Source: Streptomyces colonosanans (lineage in GTDB: Bacteria; Actinomycetota; Actinomycetes; Streptomycetales; Streptomycetaceae). From it: DNA of 64,000 nucleotides. The stretch lies in the NCBI RefSeq assembly GCF_001866645.1, contig NZ_MLYP01000023.1, positions 19,501 through 83,500 on the forward strand. The letters are read 5' to 3'. The position numbers were made by a program, and so were the translations under genes. The notes beneath the pieces are model-generated. The model had not been told where the DNA came from and did no database searches. It saw only the letters and a list, made by a program, of their open reading frames with translations. Below are positions 8,014-16,298 of this stretch, piece after piece; position 1 is the first letter of the stretch; the number at the start of each line of letters is the position of its first letter.

Positions 8014-8391
8014 ATGTACGTCTCCCCGATCTCCCCCGCCGCGGTCGGCTCGCTGACCCCGGCAGGCCGCTTCGAGCGGCCGCTGCTCGCCTTCGTCAAC
8101 AGCCTGCTGTCCCCCGTCGACTACCGGCGCGGTGCTGAGCTGGCCCGCATGGCGTGGTCGAAGGCGCTCGGCTCGCTGCGCCTCACCACCGAGGCCGGGA
8201 TGGAAGGGGACATCCCCACCTGGCTCGCCGACGCCGCCCGTCGCGTGGTCCGCGAGCAGACCTCCCCGGCCGCCTGCGCCAGCCGCGTCGTGACCGTCGC
8301 CCCGAATGGCGAGCCTCACGACCTGGTCCCCGCGGGCACCGAGGTGTCCGCTTCCTGCGACACCGTGCCCCCCGTCCCGATGGCCGCCTGA
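8014..8391 (+). CDS. Hypothetical protein, first gene under the GntR-controlled promoter
   Basis: This is a 125-residue protein with no motif I recognise. The ATG at 8014 has AGAGGAG upstream at 8 to 10 bases. It is mostly helical and Ala/Arg-rich in the middle with a Val/Pro-rich C-terminus. It follows the operator cluster, so its expression is probably repressed by the GntR protein along with the next genes. Confidence 0.6.
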   Translation: MYVSPISPAAVGSLTPAGRFERPLLAFVNSLLSPVDYRRGAELARMAWSKALGSLRLTTEAGMEGDIPTWLADAARRVVREQTSPAACASRVVTVAPNGEPHDLVPAGTEVSASCDTVPPVPMAA

Positions 8392-8435
8392 CCACCACCG
8401 TCTCACCGAACACACCAAGAGAGGACCCGATTGAG

Positions 8436-8747
8436 ATGCAGACCCCTGACGCCTTCCGCGCCGCGCACGGCGACGCCACCACCTGGTCCCCCGCCGACTT
8501 CGACGGCTACGAGCACACGCTGGAGGCCACGAACCCGGCCTACACCGAGGCCATCGCCACCGGTCGGTTCGTCTTCGGCTGTCACGCCGAGGGCGACCAG
8601 GTCGTCGTCGACCTCGCCACCGCAGAGGACCTCGCCCAGCACCACCAGACGGCCGACACCCTGCAGCTCCTCTTCGGCGGTACCACGGGCAGCGGCAAGA
8701 CCAGCCAGGCCGCGGTCCTCGCCGCTATGCAGCGCCTGGCCGGCTGA
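8436..8747 (+). CDS. Short protein ending just after a Walker A motif, probably truncated
   Basis: This 103-residue frame ends 14 residues after a perfect P-loop (FGGTTGSGKTSQ, about residues 79-90). A P-loop NTPase needs about 100 further residues, so this is likely the N-terminal piece of a larger ATPase, perhaps of the FtsK/TraB class. Directly after its stop a different frame reads as good coding sequence (8738-8872), which suggests a frameshift. Confidence 0.5.
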   Translation: MQTPDAFRAAHGDATTWSPADFDGYEHTLEATNPAYTEAIATGRFVFGCHAEGDQVVVDLATAEDLAQHHQTADTLQLLFGGTTGSGKTSQAAVLAAMQRLAG

Positions 8748-8872
8748 CGTTCGACGCCTTCTATCGGGACCGCGCCGCGGCTCGGTTCCGGTGGTGGGCG
8801 CCGGACCTCACGGTCCAGCCCCTCAACTTCATACGTCTGGCTGACCGCCGCTTCCACGCGCGGCCGGGGTGA
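8738..8872 (+). pseudogene. Frameshifted remnant after the truncated P-loop gene
   Basis: Starting within the last codons of the preceding gene, another frame encodes about 42 residues including LTFDAFYRDRAAARFRWW and LNFIRLADRRF, then stops at 8870-8872. The composition is protein-like and it has no start codon of its own, so it is probably the continuation of the truncated gene after a +/-1 shift, or the tail of a different deleted gene. Confidence 0.4.
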
Positions 8873-9003
8873 CAAGTACGACGCGGTCCCTCGGAGCACA
8901 GCCAGTTGCGCCACCCGCAGCCGTTGCGCTGCCCGTCGACCAGGAGCAGGTCGTTCGTCCAGCTCCTGACCGGCGGAGAACGCAACAGCAAGGGAGACAC
9001 CTG

Positions 9004-9675
9004 ATGCGTCACAACGGACGTGCCCCCATCAAGGCCAGCACGATGCGGCCCGAGCACCTCAGCCTCCGCGACAACGAGCCTCGCCTGGCGGTCTGCCCGG
9101 ACTGCCACACCTGGCACCGACTCACCCGGTCGATGATCACGCCGCACCGCGACGGCGGCCCCGACCAGAAGACCGAGCGCCGCTACTACGGCGACAAGCC
9201 CTCCGGCGGCCGCCGCTGCCCCGGCAGCGCGCAGCGCGTCGACATCGACATCACCCCCGAGGCATGGGGCGAGAAGCTGCTCGCAGCCGAAACCACCGCT
9301 GCCAGCCGCCGCACCACCCGCCCGATCCGCAAGCCTCGCCCGCAGGCGGCCCCCGCGACCTCCCAAATGTCCTCCGCCACCCGGTCGGCGCGCGAACAGC
9401 TCGCCGAGCACCTGCAGGACGACTGCGCCCGCTGCCGCCGGTTCGGATCCGCCCGCTGCACGATCGTCATCCAGCTGAGGCAGCGGATGCACCGTGCCAC
9501 CCACCTCGCCGCGACTGCTTCGGCCACCCCGCTCTACGGGCAGCTGCGCACCGCTCTGCACCAGCACCGCGCCACCTGCACCCCGTGCAAGAACGAAGCG
9601 CCCTGCGACACGGGCCGCAAGCTCGCCGCCCGCATGACCGGCATCGCCCACGACCACCTCACCCGCAGCGCCTGA
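9004..9675 (+). CDS. Cysteine-rich hypothetical protein
   Basis: This 223-residue protein carries three cysteine clusters: CPDCHTWH near residue 28, CARCRRFGSARC in the middle and CTPCKNEAPC near the C-terminus, suggesting one or more zinc sites. The ATG at 9004 has GGGAG about eight bases upstream; a GTG at 8869 would extend it by 45 residues of unconvincing sequence. It lies upstream of WhiB in the same direction. Its function is unknown. Confidence 0.65.
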   Translation: MRHNGRAPIKASTMRPEHLSLRDNEPRLAVCPDCHTWHRLTRSMITPHRDGGPDQKTERRYYGDKPSGGRRCPGSAQRVDIDITPEAWGEKLLAAETTAASRRTTRPIRKPRPQAAPATSQMSSATRSAREQLAEHLQDDCARCRRFGSARCTIVIQLRQRMHRATHLAATASATPLYGQLRTALHQHRATCTPCKNEAPCDTGRKLAARMTGIAHDHLTRSA

Positions 9676-9705
9676 AACACACCCCGACGAGCCACGGAGG
9701 CACCC

Positions 9706-9870
9706 ATGCCTGTCCCGACAGACCCCCGCACCCCGCAGCAGCGACTCGCGGACCAACTGACCGCGGTCCGCAAGAAGTTGACTGGTCCTTCTCTGTCCCG
9801 GCAGGAGCGGGCGGAGATTGCCGATCGCATCTACCGCCTCGAGCAGGAGGCCGCGCGGATCGACGCCTGA
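9706..9870 (+). CDS. Small helical hypothetical protein
   Basis: This 54-residue frame starts at ATG 9706 with GGAGG nine bases upstream and is strongly helical and charged (RLADQLTAVRKKL, ADRIYRLEQEAARI), resembling a short coiled coil. It is followed within 20 bases by a strong terminator hairpin, so it is probably the last gene of the first rightward unit. Confidence 0.6.
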   Translation: MPVPTDPRTPQQRLADQLTAVRKKLTGPSLSRQERAEIADRIYRLEQEAARIDA

Positions 9871-9889
9871 CCACTCTCCGGACGATCGA

Positions 9890-9933
9890 CCACGGCCGCC
9901 CCCACCTTGTCTCCCTGGTGGGGGCGGCCGTGG
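9890..9933. terminator. Strong intrinsic-type hairpin
   Basis: Perfect 17-bp arms (CCACGGCCGCCCCCACC and its complement) are separated by 10 bases, with no long T tract, as is usual in Streptomyces. It ends the unit containing 9004-9870. A second, smaller hairpin (AGCCCCCGG/CCGGGGGCT) follows at about 9966-9990. Confidence 0.75.
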
Positions 9934-10017
9934 CTGCTCGTACGACAGCCAACCAGACAGACGACAGCCCCCGGTGGCACCCGGGGGCTGATCGAACGGA
10001 CCTACCTGGAGGCCCTG

Positions 10018-10104
10018 TTGAACACCTTCAGCATTGCACAGAACAACGGCGACTCCGACCCGGACATGGACGAGGCCCTGCGCCGCGTCCGGCAGGGACG
10101 GTGA
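10018..10104 (+). CDS. Micro-ORF before whiB
   Basis: A 28-codon frame begins at TTG 10018 with GGAGG five bases upstream and ends in overlap with a GTG at the head of the WhiB gene. The peptide is acidic and polar (NNGDSDPDMDEALRR). It may be a genuine small protein or a leader that couples translation to whiB. Confidence 0.4.
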   Translation: MNTFSIAQNNGDSDPDMDEALRRVRQGR

Positions 10105-10109
10105 GCGGC

Positions 10110-10379
10110 ATGGACTGGCGCTACGACGCGGCCTGCCGCGAAGAGGACCCCGAACTGTTCTTCCCGATCGGCAACACCGGCCCGGCCCTCCTCCAGATCG
10201 AGGAGGCCAAATCGGCCTGCCGCCGCTGCCCCGTCATCGAGCGCTGCCTCCAGTGGGCGCTGGAGTCCGGCCAGGAGCACGGCGTGTGGGGCGGGCTCTC
10301 CGAGGACGAACGCCGCTCCATGAAGCGTCGCGCCGCCCGTAACCGCGCCCGACAGGCCAAGAAGGAGGCGACGTCATGA
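10110..10379 (+). CDS. WhiB-family iron-sulfur regulator
   Basis: This 89-residue protein has all hallmarks of the WhiB-like family found only in actinobacteria and their phages and plasmids: four cysteines at 9, 37, 40 and 46 (CxxC plus two), the turn motif GVWGG at 58-62, and a basic C-terminal tail for DNA binding. Such proteins hold a [4Fe-4S] cluster and act with the primary sigma factor. ATG 10110 is chosen because WhiB proteins usually begin MDW; a GTG at 10101 would add three residues. Plasmid WhiB proteins probably tie transfer genes to host redox or development. Confidence 0.92.
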   Translation: MDWRYDAACREEDPELFFPIGNTGPALLQIEEAKSACRRCPVIERCLQWALESGQEHGVWGGLSEDERRSMKRRAARNRARQAKKEATS

Positions 10380-10462
10380 GCGACGCCGACCGCCAGCGCC
10401 TGGAGGACGCACTCCGACGCACCAACGACAACCACGACTTCGGCCGCCGCGCGCATGGCTGA
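10376..10462 (+). CDS. Micro-ORF coupled to whiB
   Basis: A 28-codon frame whose ATG overlaps the whiB stop (ATGA) and whose own stop overlaps the next gene start by eight bases. The peptide is charged and helical (DRQRLEDALRRTND). The double overlap argues that it is translated. Confidence 0.5.
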   Translation: MSDADRQRLEDALRRTNDNHDFGRRAHG

Positions 10463-10628
10463 CGACCTGCACCAGCGGTACATGGCCGCCGCCCGGGCGC
10501 ATCGCGATCACGAGCGGCAGTGCACGAGCTGCTCGCCGGACGCGCGGTGCGAGATCGGGCGGCGCTTGTACGAGGTGCTCGCCCGGCTCCAAGACGCGCA
10601 CCTGAACCGGCTCCGGAAACGGAGCTGA
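10455..10628 (+). CDS. Small cysteine-containing protein
   Basis: This 57-residue frame overlaps the micro-ORF before it. It has the pattern CTSCSPDARC in the middle, flanked by two helices, reminiscent of a small zinc-binding hairpin. It is typical of small genes in Streptomyces plasmid operons; function unknown. Confidence 0.55.
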   Translation: MADDLHQRYMAAARAHRDHERQCTSCSPDARCEIGRRLYEVLARLQDAHLNRLRKRS

Positions 10629-10739
10629 CCGCAGCGCGGGACGGGATGCCTAACTCGCCGCCCGCCCCGCGCTCTTCTCCGGGCCGACTGCCCGCCACAC
10701 GGGCAGCCCGGACCTACGAATCTGAGACAGGAGGGCACG

Positions 10740-11126
10740 ATGCCCTACGACATGAGCCAGTTTGGCAAGAGCCGGTGGGTCAAGACTCATCCGAACGGCG
10801 TCTACACCCACGGCTCGACCGAGCCGGTCCTGAGTGTGCTGGACGTGCGTGGCTTCGAGTTGCGCGACCTGTTCCTGATCGGCCTCAACGACTCCTGCGG
10901 CACGATCGTGCTGCCGACCGAGTCTCGGGCCGAGAACGCAGCGGCCGCGCTGGAGCCCGCATTTGCCACCCGCGTCTACCTGTTCGGCAGCCGGGACGGA
11001 CAGGACGTGTGGGCCACGGACTACACGCGGCGCGCGCTGGACGGCACCACGCTGTCCGCGTTCATCACCGACCTGACCCTCAAGGACGGCAGGAAGGTCA
11101 TCAAGGACGGCCGCTGGGTTCGCTGA
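10740..11126 (+). CDS. Hypothetical protein
   Basis: This 128-residue protein starts at ATG 10740 with AGGAGG about four to nine bases upstream. It is a mixed alpha/beta protein without recognised motifs and ends with a basic segment (LTLKDGRKVIKDGRWVR). It is followed by a hairpin element with the GGAGCCGGACAG tail related to the repeated intergenic family described further right. Confidence 0.65.
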   Translation: MPYDMSQFGKSRWVKTHPNGVYTHGSTEPVLSVLDVRGFELRDLFLIGLNDSCGTIVLPTESRAENAAAALEPAFATRVYLFGSRDGQDVWATDYTRRALDGTTLSAFITDLTLKDGRKVIKDGRWVR

Positions 11127-11210
11127 TGCTCCAGCCTGCCGACTGCCTCCCCCTGCTCGCGCCAGCGAACGGACGGCGCGAGCAGGGCGGCGGGGAGCCG
11201 GACAGTCCGG
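11127..11210 (+). repeat. Diverged member of the intergenic hairpin family
   Basis: Immediately after the stop of the preceding gene, CCTGCTCGCGCC pairs with GGCGCGAGCAGG across a 10-base loop, and the 3' side continues GGAGCCGGACAGTCCGG. This resembles the stem plus GGAGGACCGGACAG tail of the elements at 26-34 kb. Confidence 0.5.
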
Positions 11211-11233
11211 ACCACTGAGGGAGAGGAATCCCC

Positions 11234-11659
11234 ATGACCCCGTCGATCGCTACCTCCGCCGCGCTGGACTCACAGAACGAGGCCCTGCTGACCCGAGCCG
11301 CGGAGCTGGAAGCCCTCTGGTACACGGGCCCGCGGATGTGGCACGGCTCCAGCGGCGAGCCCGTCACCGGCCTTCAGGCCGCCACGCATCTGGAAACCGC
11401 CCTGGGTGTGCTGGACCGGGAGGGCTGGGAGCCGGGCGCGTTCGGTCTGTGGGAGGTGCTGGCCGGCCCCGTGGACCTGACCGGCGTGTCCGTCAGCGTG
11501 CTGGAGCTGGTCATCTGCGCCCACACCGGTGCCAGCGCGGCTGAACCGCGGCTGTGGGACAAGGTGCCGGGCCGCACGGTCGACCAGGTCCGCGCCCTGC
11601 TGCTGGCCGGCGCCGCCTACGCCCGCCGCTACGGCCCCACAGACGCCGCACGTCACTGA
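11234..11659 (+). CDS. Hypothetical protein
   Basis: This 141-residue protein starts at ATG 11234 with GAGAGG upstream. It is a helical protein with a conserved-looking central segment (ALGVLDREGWEPGAFGLWEVL) often seen in Streptomyces plasmid hypothetical proteins, where this family precedes membrane or transfer genes. No catalytic motif is seen. Confidence 0.65.
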   Translation: MTPSIATSAALDSQNEALLTRAAELEALWYTGPRMWHGSSGEPVTGLQAATHLETALGVLDREGWEPGAFGLWEVLAGPVDLTGVSVSVLELVICAHTGASAAEPRLWDKVPGRTVDQVRALLLAGAAYARRYGPTDAARH

Positions 11660-11722
11660 CATCGACACGCCCGACCGCTGCCCTGCGGGGCGGCAGGCGT
11701 ACAGCAGGAAAGGACCTCTGTT

Positions 11723-13759
11723 GTGACCACCCGACGCCAGCCCCGCAAGGCTGCCGCCAAGAAGACGACGACCAAGGCCGCGGCCACCACGACAGCCAAA
11801 GCGGCCACGACGGCCGCGACGGCCGGCCCGAGCGAGGCCGCCGACACGACGGTGGCCATCAAGCCCGCCCCCGCGCCCGCGCCGGAGGTTGACACCGAGA
11901 CGATCGTGACGGCCGCCCGCGCGGAGGCCGACCAGCTGCTCGCCGACGCGCGCACCGAGGCCGAGGCCATGCTCGCGCAGGCGCGTCAGCAGACCACCGA
12001 CGCCGACAGCGCCGCGCGGAAGGCGCAGGCAGAGGCGGACAGCGTCCTCGCCGTCGCGAAGGACCAGGCCGAGCGGATGCGCAAGCTCACCGACGAGCAG
12101 ATCGCGGCGGCCGAGGACGCCGTGCAGCGCGCCCGCACAATCGCCGACGGCGACCTGGCGGCCGCCGAGCAGACCCTCGCCCGCCGCCGCCAGGCCGCAG
12201 AGAAGCTCCAGGCCGAAGCAGAGGCCGAGGCCGCCCGGATCGTGGAAGCCGCCCGCGCCCGCGCGCAGCAGATCCGTATGGAGGCCGAGCAGGACAAGAA
12301 CCGCGTCCAGGCCGAGGCCGAGGCCACCGCCGCGCACGCCGCTCACCTGGTGGACGAGGCCAAGCAGCGGGCCGCAGACCTGGTGGCCGCAGCCGAGGCC
12401 GACGCCCGCGCCCGCCGCGAGGCAGCGACCGAGATGCGCCAGCAGGCGGAGAAGGACTCCGAGCAGCTGCGCACCCAGGCCCGCGAGGAGGTCGCCACCG
12501 CCGAGGAGGACGCGGCCCGCATCCTGGACCACGCCCGCGGCCAGGCGGCCGAGGTGCTGCGTGAGGCCGAGCAGGACGCCGACGAGAGGCGCGGCGAGGC
12601 GCAGCAGGTCCTCGAAGCCGCGCAGGACCAGGCCGAGGAGGAAATCCTCAAGGTCCGCTCGATCGCGGAGGCCAAGGCGGCCGGCGCCATCTCCAGCGCG
12701 GAGACCGCCGCCGCACAGCGGATCGCGGAGGCCGAGAAGAAGGCGGCCCACCTGGTCGCCGACGCCGAGAAGGACGCCGAGTCGGTCCGCTCCCGCTCCC
12801 GTGCCGAGCAGCAGGCGGCGCGGCAGAAGCTGGAGGCCACCCGCGAGGAGGTCGCCAAGGCGCAGGCGCTCATCGCCCGTCAGGAGAAGACGAAGAACGT
12901 CGTCAACACCTGGGGGCCGCGGATCGCCCTCGGGGCGACGATCGTGTTGACCGCGTCCGGCGAGTTCGCCCTGGCCAAGCTGAGCGGCTGGCCGTGGCAG
13001 GTGGCCTGGGCGCTGCCGCTGGCCATCGACGTCTACGTCGTGCAGGCGTTCCGCCGCCACCGCGACGTCGCTGGCGCCCTGATCCTCATGGTCGCCGCGA
13101 ACGCCATCTACCACCTCGCAGCAGCGGGCCTGGTCGGCGTCGACAAGACGGGCCACCCGCTGTGGTGGCTCATCGTCGGAGTCGCCGCCATCGCCCCGTG
13201 GGTGATGTGGCGCATCCACCAGATCACCAAGGAACGTGAGACGGACTCCGGTGAGACCGGCACCCAGAACGGGGCCGGAGCGGATGAGACACAACGCACC
13301 GCACCCGCCGATGAGACCGACCCGGCTTCCGGTGCCCGTCTCACCGGCTTCGGTGAGACGGTGCCCCACCCCCGCACCGCTCCGGAACTCGCGCCTGAGA
13401 CGAGCGAGGGTGAGACACCCCGGGCTCTTGAGACGGCCCCCAGTGAGACAGGCGGGCCGGTGAGCACGACTGAGACGGCGTCTCACGCCGGTGAGACGCG
13501 CAGGTCAGACCGTGAGACGGCCTCTTCGGACACCAGCACTGCCCCGGTCCCGCTGCGCTCCGTTGAGACCGGCCGCCCTGCGCTTGCCCGGGACGCTGAG
13601 ATCGAGGGGCAGATCACCTCGCTGCTCAGTCTCATGTACCGACGGCAGGGCGCGGACACCGTCTCAGTCGACGAAGCCAAGGACGTCCTCGGCGTCTCAC
13701 GCGCCACCGCCGGCCGCCGACTTGAGATCGCACGGACCCGCTTCAAGAACGTCTCGTGA
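11723..13759 (+). CDS. Large coiled-coil membrane protein with C-terminal DNA-binding-like segment (spread type)
   Basis: This 678-residue protein has four parts: an Ala/Lys/Thr-rich N-terminus (1-50), a very long coiled coil (about 55-385) rich in Ala, Glu and Arg, a membrane domain of three to four helices (about 392-500) similar to the DUF2637 domain of Streptomyces SpdB proteins, and a Thr/Glu-rich tail ending in a helix-turn-helix-like segment (ASRATAGRRLEIA style, about 637-675). SpdB proteins assist intramycelial spread after conjugation. The fusion of a DivIVA-like coiled coil to the spread-type membrane domain is unusual and may place transfer machinery at septa. The start is GTG 11723, with AAAGGA about nine bases upstream. 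Confidence 0.75.
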   Translation: MTTRRQPRKAAAKKTTTKAAATTTAKAATTAATAGPSEAADTTVAIKPAPAPAPEVDTETIVTAARAEADQLLADARTEAEAMLAQARQQTTDADSAARKAQAEADSVLAVAKDQAERMRKLTDEQIAAAEDAVQRARTIADGDLAAAEQTLARRRQAAEKLQAEAEAEAARIVEAARARAQQIRMEAEQDKNRVQAEAEATAAHAAHLVDEAKQRAADLVAAAEADARARREAATEMRQQAEKDSEQLRTQAREEVATAEEDAARILDHARGQAAEVLREAEQDADERRGEAQQVLEAAQDQAEEEILKVRSIAEAKAAGAISSAETAAAQRIAEAEKKAAHLVADAEKDAESVRSRSRAEQQAARQKLEATREEVAKAQALIARQEKTKNVVNTWGPRIALGATIVLTASGEFALAKLSGWPWQVAWALPLAIDVYVVQAFRRHRDVAGALILMVAANAIYHLAAAGLVGVDKTGHPLWWLIVGVAAIAPWVMWRIHQITKERETDSGETGTQNGAGADETQRTAPADETDPASGARLTGFGETVPHPRTAPELAPETSEGETPRALETAPSETGGPVSTTETASHAGETRRSDRETASSDTSTAPVPLRSVETGRPALARDAEIEGQITSLLSLMYRRQGADTVSVDEAKDVLGVSRATAGRRLEIARTRFKNVS

Positions 13760-13820
13760 GACCACGCAACGCACACCGACCACCTGACCCACCTATTCGC
13801 CTGGATGAGAGGAGATCGCC

Positions 13821-13982
13821 ATGAGCGCCCTGGAGTACGCGATCGGCTGGGTTCTGGTCGTGATCACCCTGGCCTTGATCGTGGCCACACCGTTCGCCCT
13901 GGTCCACGCGCGCACGACACACGACCACGGCCCCGACTGCTGGTGGTGCCACCCTCACCTGCTGCCGCGGAAGAAGCGCTGA
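13821..13982 (+). CDS. Small single-pass membrane protein
   Basis: This 53-residue protein starts at ATG 13821 with GAGAGGAG upstream. Residues 5-27 form one transmembrane helix, followed by a short tail with CWWC and a basic end (RKKR). Small membrane proteins like this are typical of Streptomyces spread loci and it is probably co-expressed with the large coiled-coil protein. Confidence 0.65.
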   Translation: MSALEYAIGWVLVVITLALIVATPFALVHARTTHDHGPDCWWCHPHLLPRKKR

Positions 13983-14117
13983 CCTGCACAAACGAGCTGT
14001 TTCGACGGTTCCACCGGCCCCCGAGATGCCGTCAACACCTCGGGGACGCGGTGAAGGCGCCGAAGCGCCGGCACCAACCCTGCCACGAAAACGCCCCGGA
14101 AGGAGGCAAAACCGCAG

Positions 14118-14390
14118 GTGAACGAGCCCACCGCAACCGCCCCGTGGAACAACCCGCCGGAGCGGACGAAGAAGCTGCGCCGCAAGCGCGCCGAGAAGCT
14201 CGCCCGGAAGGCCGAGCACTGGGGACGGCGCCTGGAGGAGGCCCGCCAGGAGGGACCCGACATGGTCGCCGCGGTCACCTTCGACCGCCTCCGCGGGGAG
14301 CTCGACAGGCTCCCCGCAGGCCCCCGAGACCGCGCCTACGAGGACGTCGTCCGAGCCCTCGAGCACGTCCGCGAGTCGCACGCACAGTAA
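14118..14390 (+). CDS. Small basic helical protein
   Basis: This 90-residue protein starts at GTG 14118 with GGAAGGAGG about ten bases upstream. It has a strongly basic helical N-terminal half (KKLRRKRAEKLARKAEHW) and an acidic C-terminal helix. The charge suggests nucleic-acid or membrane-surface binding. Function unknown. Confidence 0.6.
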   Translation: MNEPTATAPWNNPPERTKKLRRKRAEKLARKAEHWGRRLEEARQEGPDMVAAVTFDRLRGELDRLPAGPRDRAYEDVVRALEHVRESHAQ

Positions 14391-14397
14391 CCGGCCC

Positions 14398-14447
14398 GGC
14401 TGTGACAGCCGCTGTGACGAGGGCTGTGACAGCCGCTGTGACAGCCG
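14398..14447. repeat. Four tandem CTGTGAC repeats
   Basis: CTGTGAC occurs four times in about 45 bp (14400, 14412, 14424 and 14436 approximately), three of them as GCTGTGACAGCC, which is itself a near palindrome. Spacing is close to 12 bp. Short direct repeats within a transfer region resemble the TraB recognition sequences that make up clt loci, or a regulator binding cluster. Confidence 0.6.
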
Positions 14448-14573
14448 AAACAGACCCGACCCGTACGGCCGCGCGCACCCACGCGCACAGGCGCGCGAGT
14501 GCGCGCGCGAGGTTACGACGCTCCGTGACGCCCTGTCAAACCGCCACCTGAGTCCCGGAAGGACGGAAAAACC

Positions 14574-15041
14574 ATGATCGAAGCCGCTGTCAGCACCGCC
14601 GCCGGCGGGGCCTGCGCCGGGTCCGCCGCGCTCCTCTACTACGCGGAGAAGATGCCCGGACTGAGCAAGGTCACCAACAAGCTCCACACCGACCGCGCCC
14701 AGGCGATCCTGATCGCGACCGCCTCGGCCGCCATGGTCGCCACCCCGGCCGGCTCCTGGTGGAACTCGACGGTCAACTCCGTCAACGACTGGGCGGTCAG
14801 CTCGATCGGCGAGTGGACCGGCCTGATCGTCACCGGCATCCCCGCCCTGTTCGTGACCGCGATGTTCGTCAACGACCTGGTCACCCGGCGGGTGGAGATG
14901 CGTACCCGGCTCCTGGGCGCGGTCATGCCGGTGCTGGCCTCCACCATCCCCGGCCCGATCGGGCACGGCATCCAGTCCGTCCTGTCCTGGGTCGTCACCA
15001 AGGTCGGCACCCTGGTCGCCGGCGCCTTCGGCCTGGCCTGA
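14574..15041 (+). CDS. Multi-pass membrane protein (spread-like)
   Basis: This 155-residue protein has four hydrophobic stretches (about residues 5-24, 44-60, 85-107 and 115-150) and begins at ATG 14574 with GGAAGGA upstream. It resembles small Spd membrane proteins of Streptomyces conjugative plasmids in size and position. The next gene follows 14 bases later. Confidence 0.65.
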   Translation: MIEAAVSTAAGGACAGSAALLYYAEKMPGLSKVTNKLHTDRAQAILIATASAAMVATPAGSWWNSTVNSVNDWAVSSIGEWTGLIVTGIPALFVTAMFVNDLVTRRVEMRTRLLGAVMPVLASTIPGPIGHGIQSVLSWVVTKVGTLVAGAFGLA

Positions 15042-15055
15042 ACAGGGGAGCAGAC

Positions 15056-16285
15056 GTGATTGAACTGCTCGTACTCGCCGCGATCGCCTACGCCGGAGCC
15101 CGCGGCGTGGAATCACTCGCGGGCACCAGCGACCGCCGCCACGACACCCGTGAGGTCCGCAAGACGGTAGAGAAGATCGCCGCCAGCGGGCCGAAGAGCG
15201 GCGGCGTGAAGAAGCCGCCCGGGCCGGCCGAGCCCGGCGGCACCTTCAGCGCCGCCGCACCCCGGTCCGCCGCCGTGGGTGGCAGGGCCGCGGTGCCGTT
15301 CGCCGTCATCACCGAGACCGGCTCCACCATGTGGAAGGCCACTGTGGAGGGCTACCGCGAGCGGTGGCCGGAGATCCGCGCCGAGCGCCGCAAGAAGATG
15401 GCCGAGAAGGCCGCGGCGAAGAAGACGGAACGCGAGGCGGCCGAGGCGAAGAGGAAGGCCGACGAGGCGCTCGCCAAGGCCGGCCCCGCACCCGCCCACC
15501 CGCCGATGCCGACCGAGCCGCCGAAGACGGACGACGCCCCTCGGACGGACACGCCGGACGAGGAGCCTGATCCGCTCGCGAAGGTCCCCGCGCCCCGCAG
15601 CCCCGACGCGGAACGCGCCGACGCCGCCGAGGAACGGGCCGCCGAAGCCGAGAAGAAAGCGGAGGAGGCCCGTAAGGAGGCGGAGGAGGCCAAGGAACGC
15701 GCGGCGCGGGACAAGGTCCTCGCCGCGCAGAAGGAAGCCCGCGAGGCCAAGGAGCGCGAGGCCGCCGCCGCAGAACGGGCCCGCGCGGCCGAGGAACGCG
15801 CCGCCGCAGATAAGACCACCACCCCCGAGCCCCCCGACGGACGCCGCCATCTCACGGTGGTGCCCGACCCCGAACAGAACGGAGACCTCATGTCCTCACC
15901 TTCCTCGGTGATCCCCGAGATCCGCACCCTCGACGGGCTGATGAACGCACTGACCCTGACGAAGGCGATGTGCGAGATGCGCGCCGAGGAAGCCGCGGCG
16001 ATCGCCGCCGACGACGGGGCGCTGTCCAACCGGCTCGACCAACTCGAGGCCGAACTCGCCGAGATGGAGGTCGACGACGCCACCATCGGCGAGATCAACG
16101 CACTGCGCGAGTCCATCAAGACCCAGTCGCAGTCCGCCGCCCAGTACGGCAGCGCAGCCAAGGACGCCGGTGACTTCGCCACCGCGGCCGCGGCCGCCGC
16201 CTACAAGTCCCACGGCGGCATCGCCGAGGCCGTCCAGTCCTCCCCCGTAGAGAAGGCCGCCCAGGGCGGCTACTACGAGCGCTGA
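15056..16285 (+). CDS. Coiled-coil protein with conserved C-terminal domain
   Basis: This 409-residue protein begins at GTG 15056 with a short hydrophobic segment (residues 2-15), then a basic region, a long charged coiled coil rich in Glu, Ala and Arg (about 105-150 and 180-265), and a C-terminal domain (about 285-405). That C-terminal domain is clearly related to the whole of the next protein (16299-16688): both share an EMEVDDATIG/LNVDNYTVG stretch, an IxxQ segment and a HGxIxxAV motif near the end. It may scaffold the transfer apparatus at the membrane. Confidence 0.65.
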   Translation: MIELLVLAAIAYAGARGVESLAGTSDRRHDTREVRKTVEKIAASGPKSGGVKKPPGPAEPGGTFSAAAPRSAAVGGRAAVPFAVITETGSTMWKATVEGYRERWPEIRAERRKKMAEKAAAKKTEREAAEAKRKADEALAKAGPAPAHPPMPTEPPKTDDAPRTDTPDEEPDPLAKVPAPRSPDAERADAAEERAAEAEKKAEEARKEAEEAKERAARDKVLAAQKEAREAKEREAAAAERARAAEERAAADKTTTPEPPDGRRHLTVVPDPEQNGDLMSSPSSVIPEIRTLDGLMNALTLTKAMCEMRAEEAAAIAADDGALSNRLDQLEAELAEMEVDDATIGEINALRESIKTQSQSAAQYGSAAKDAGDFATAAAAAAYKSHGGIAEAVQSSPVEKAAQGGYYER

Positions 16286-16298
16286 CAAGGAGTTCCCT

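Noticed and set aside
11270..13486. A 738-codon leftward frame opposite the large coiled-coil gene
   Set aside because: It is Leu/Gly-rich, a mirror of the GC-rich coiled-coil codons; the rightward frame has a start, ribosome site and real domains.
14398..14447. Intrinsic terminator
   Set aside because: GCTGTGACAGCC units can fold, but four in a row at constant spacing fit a binding array better than a terminator.
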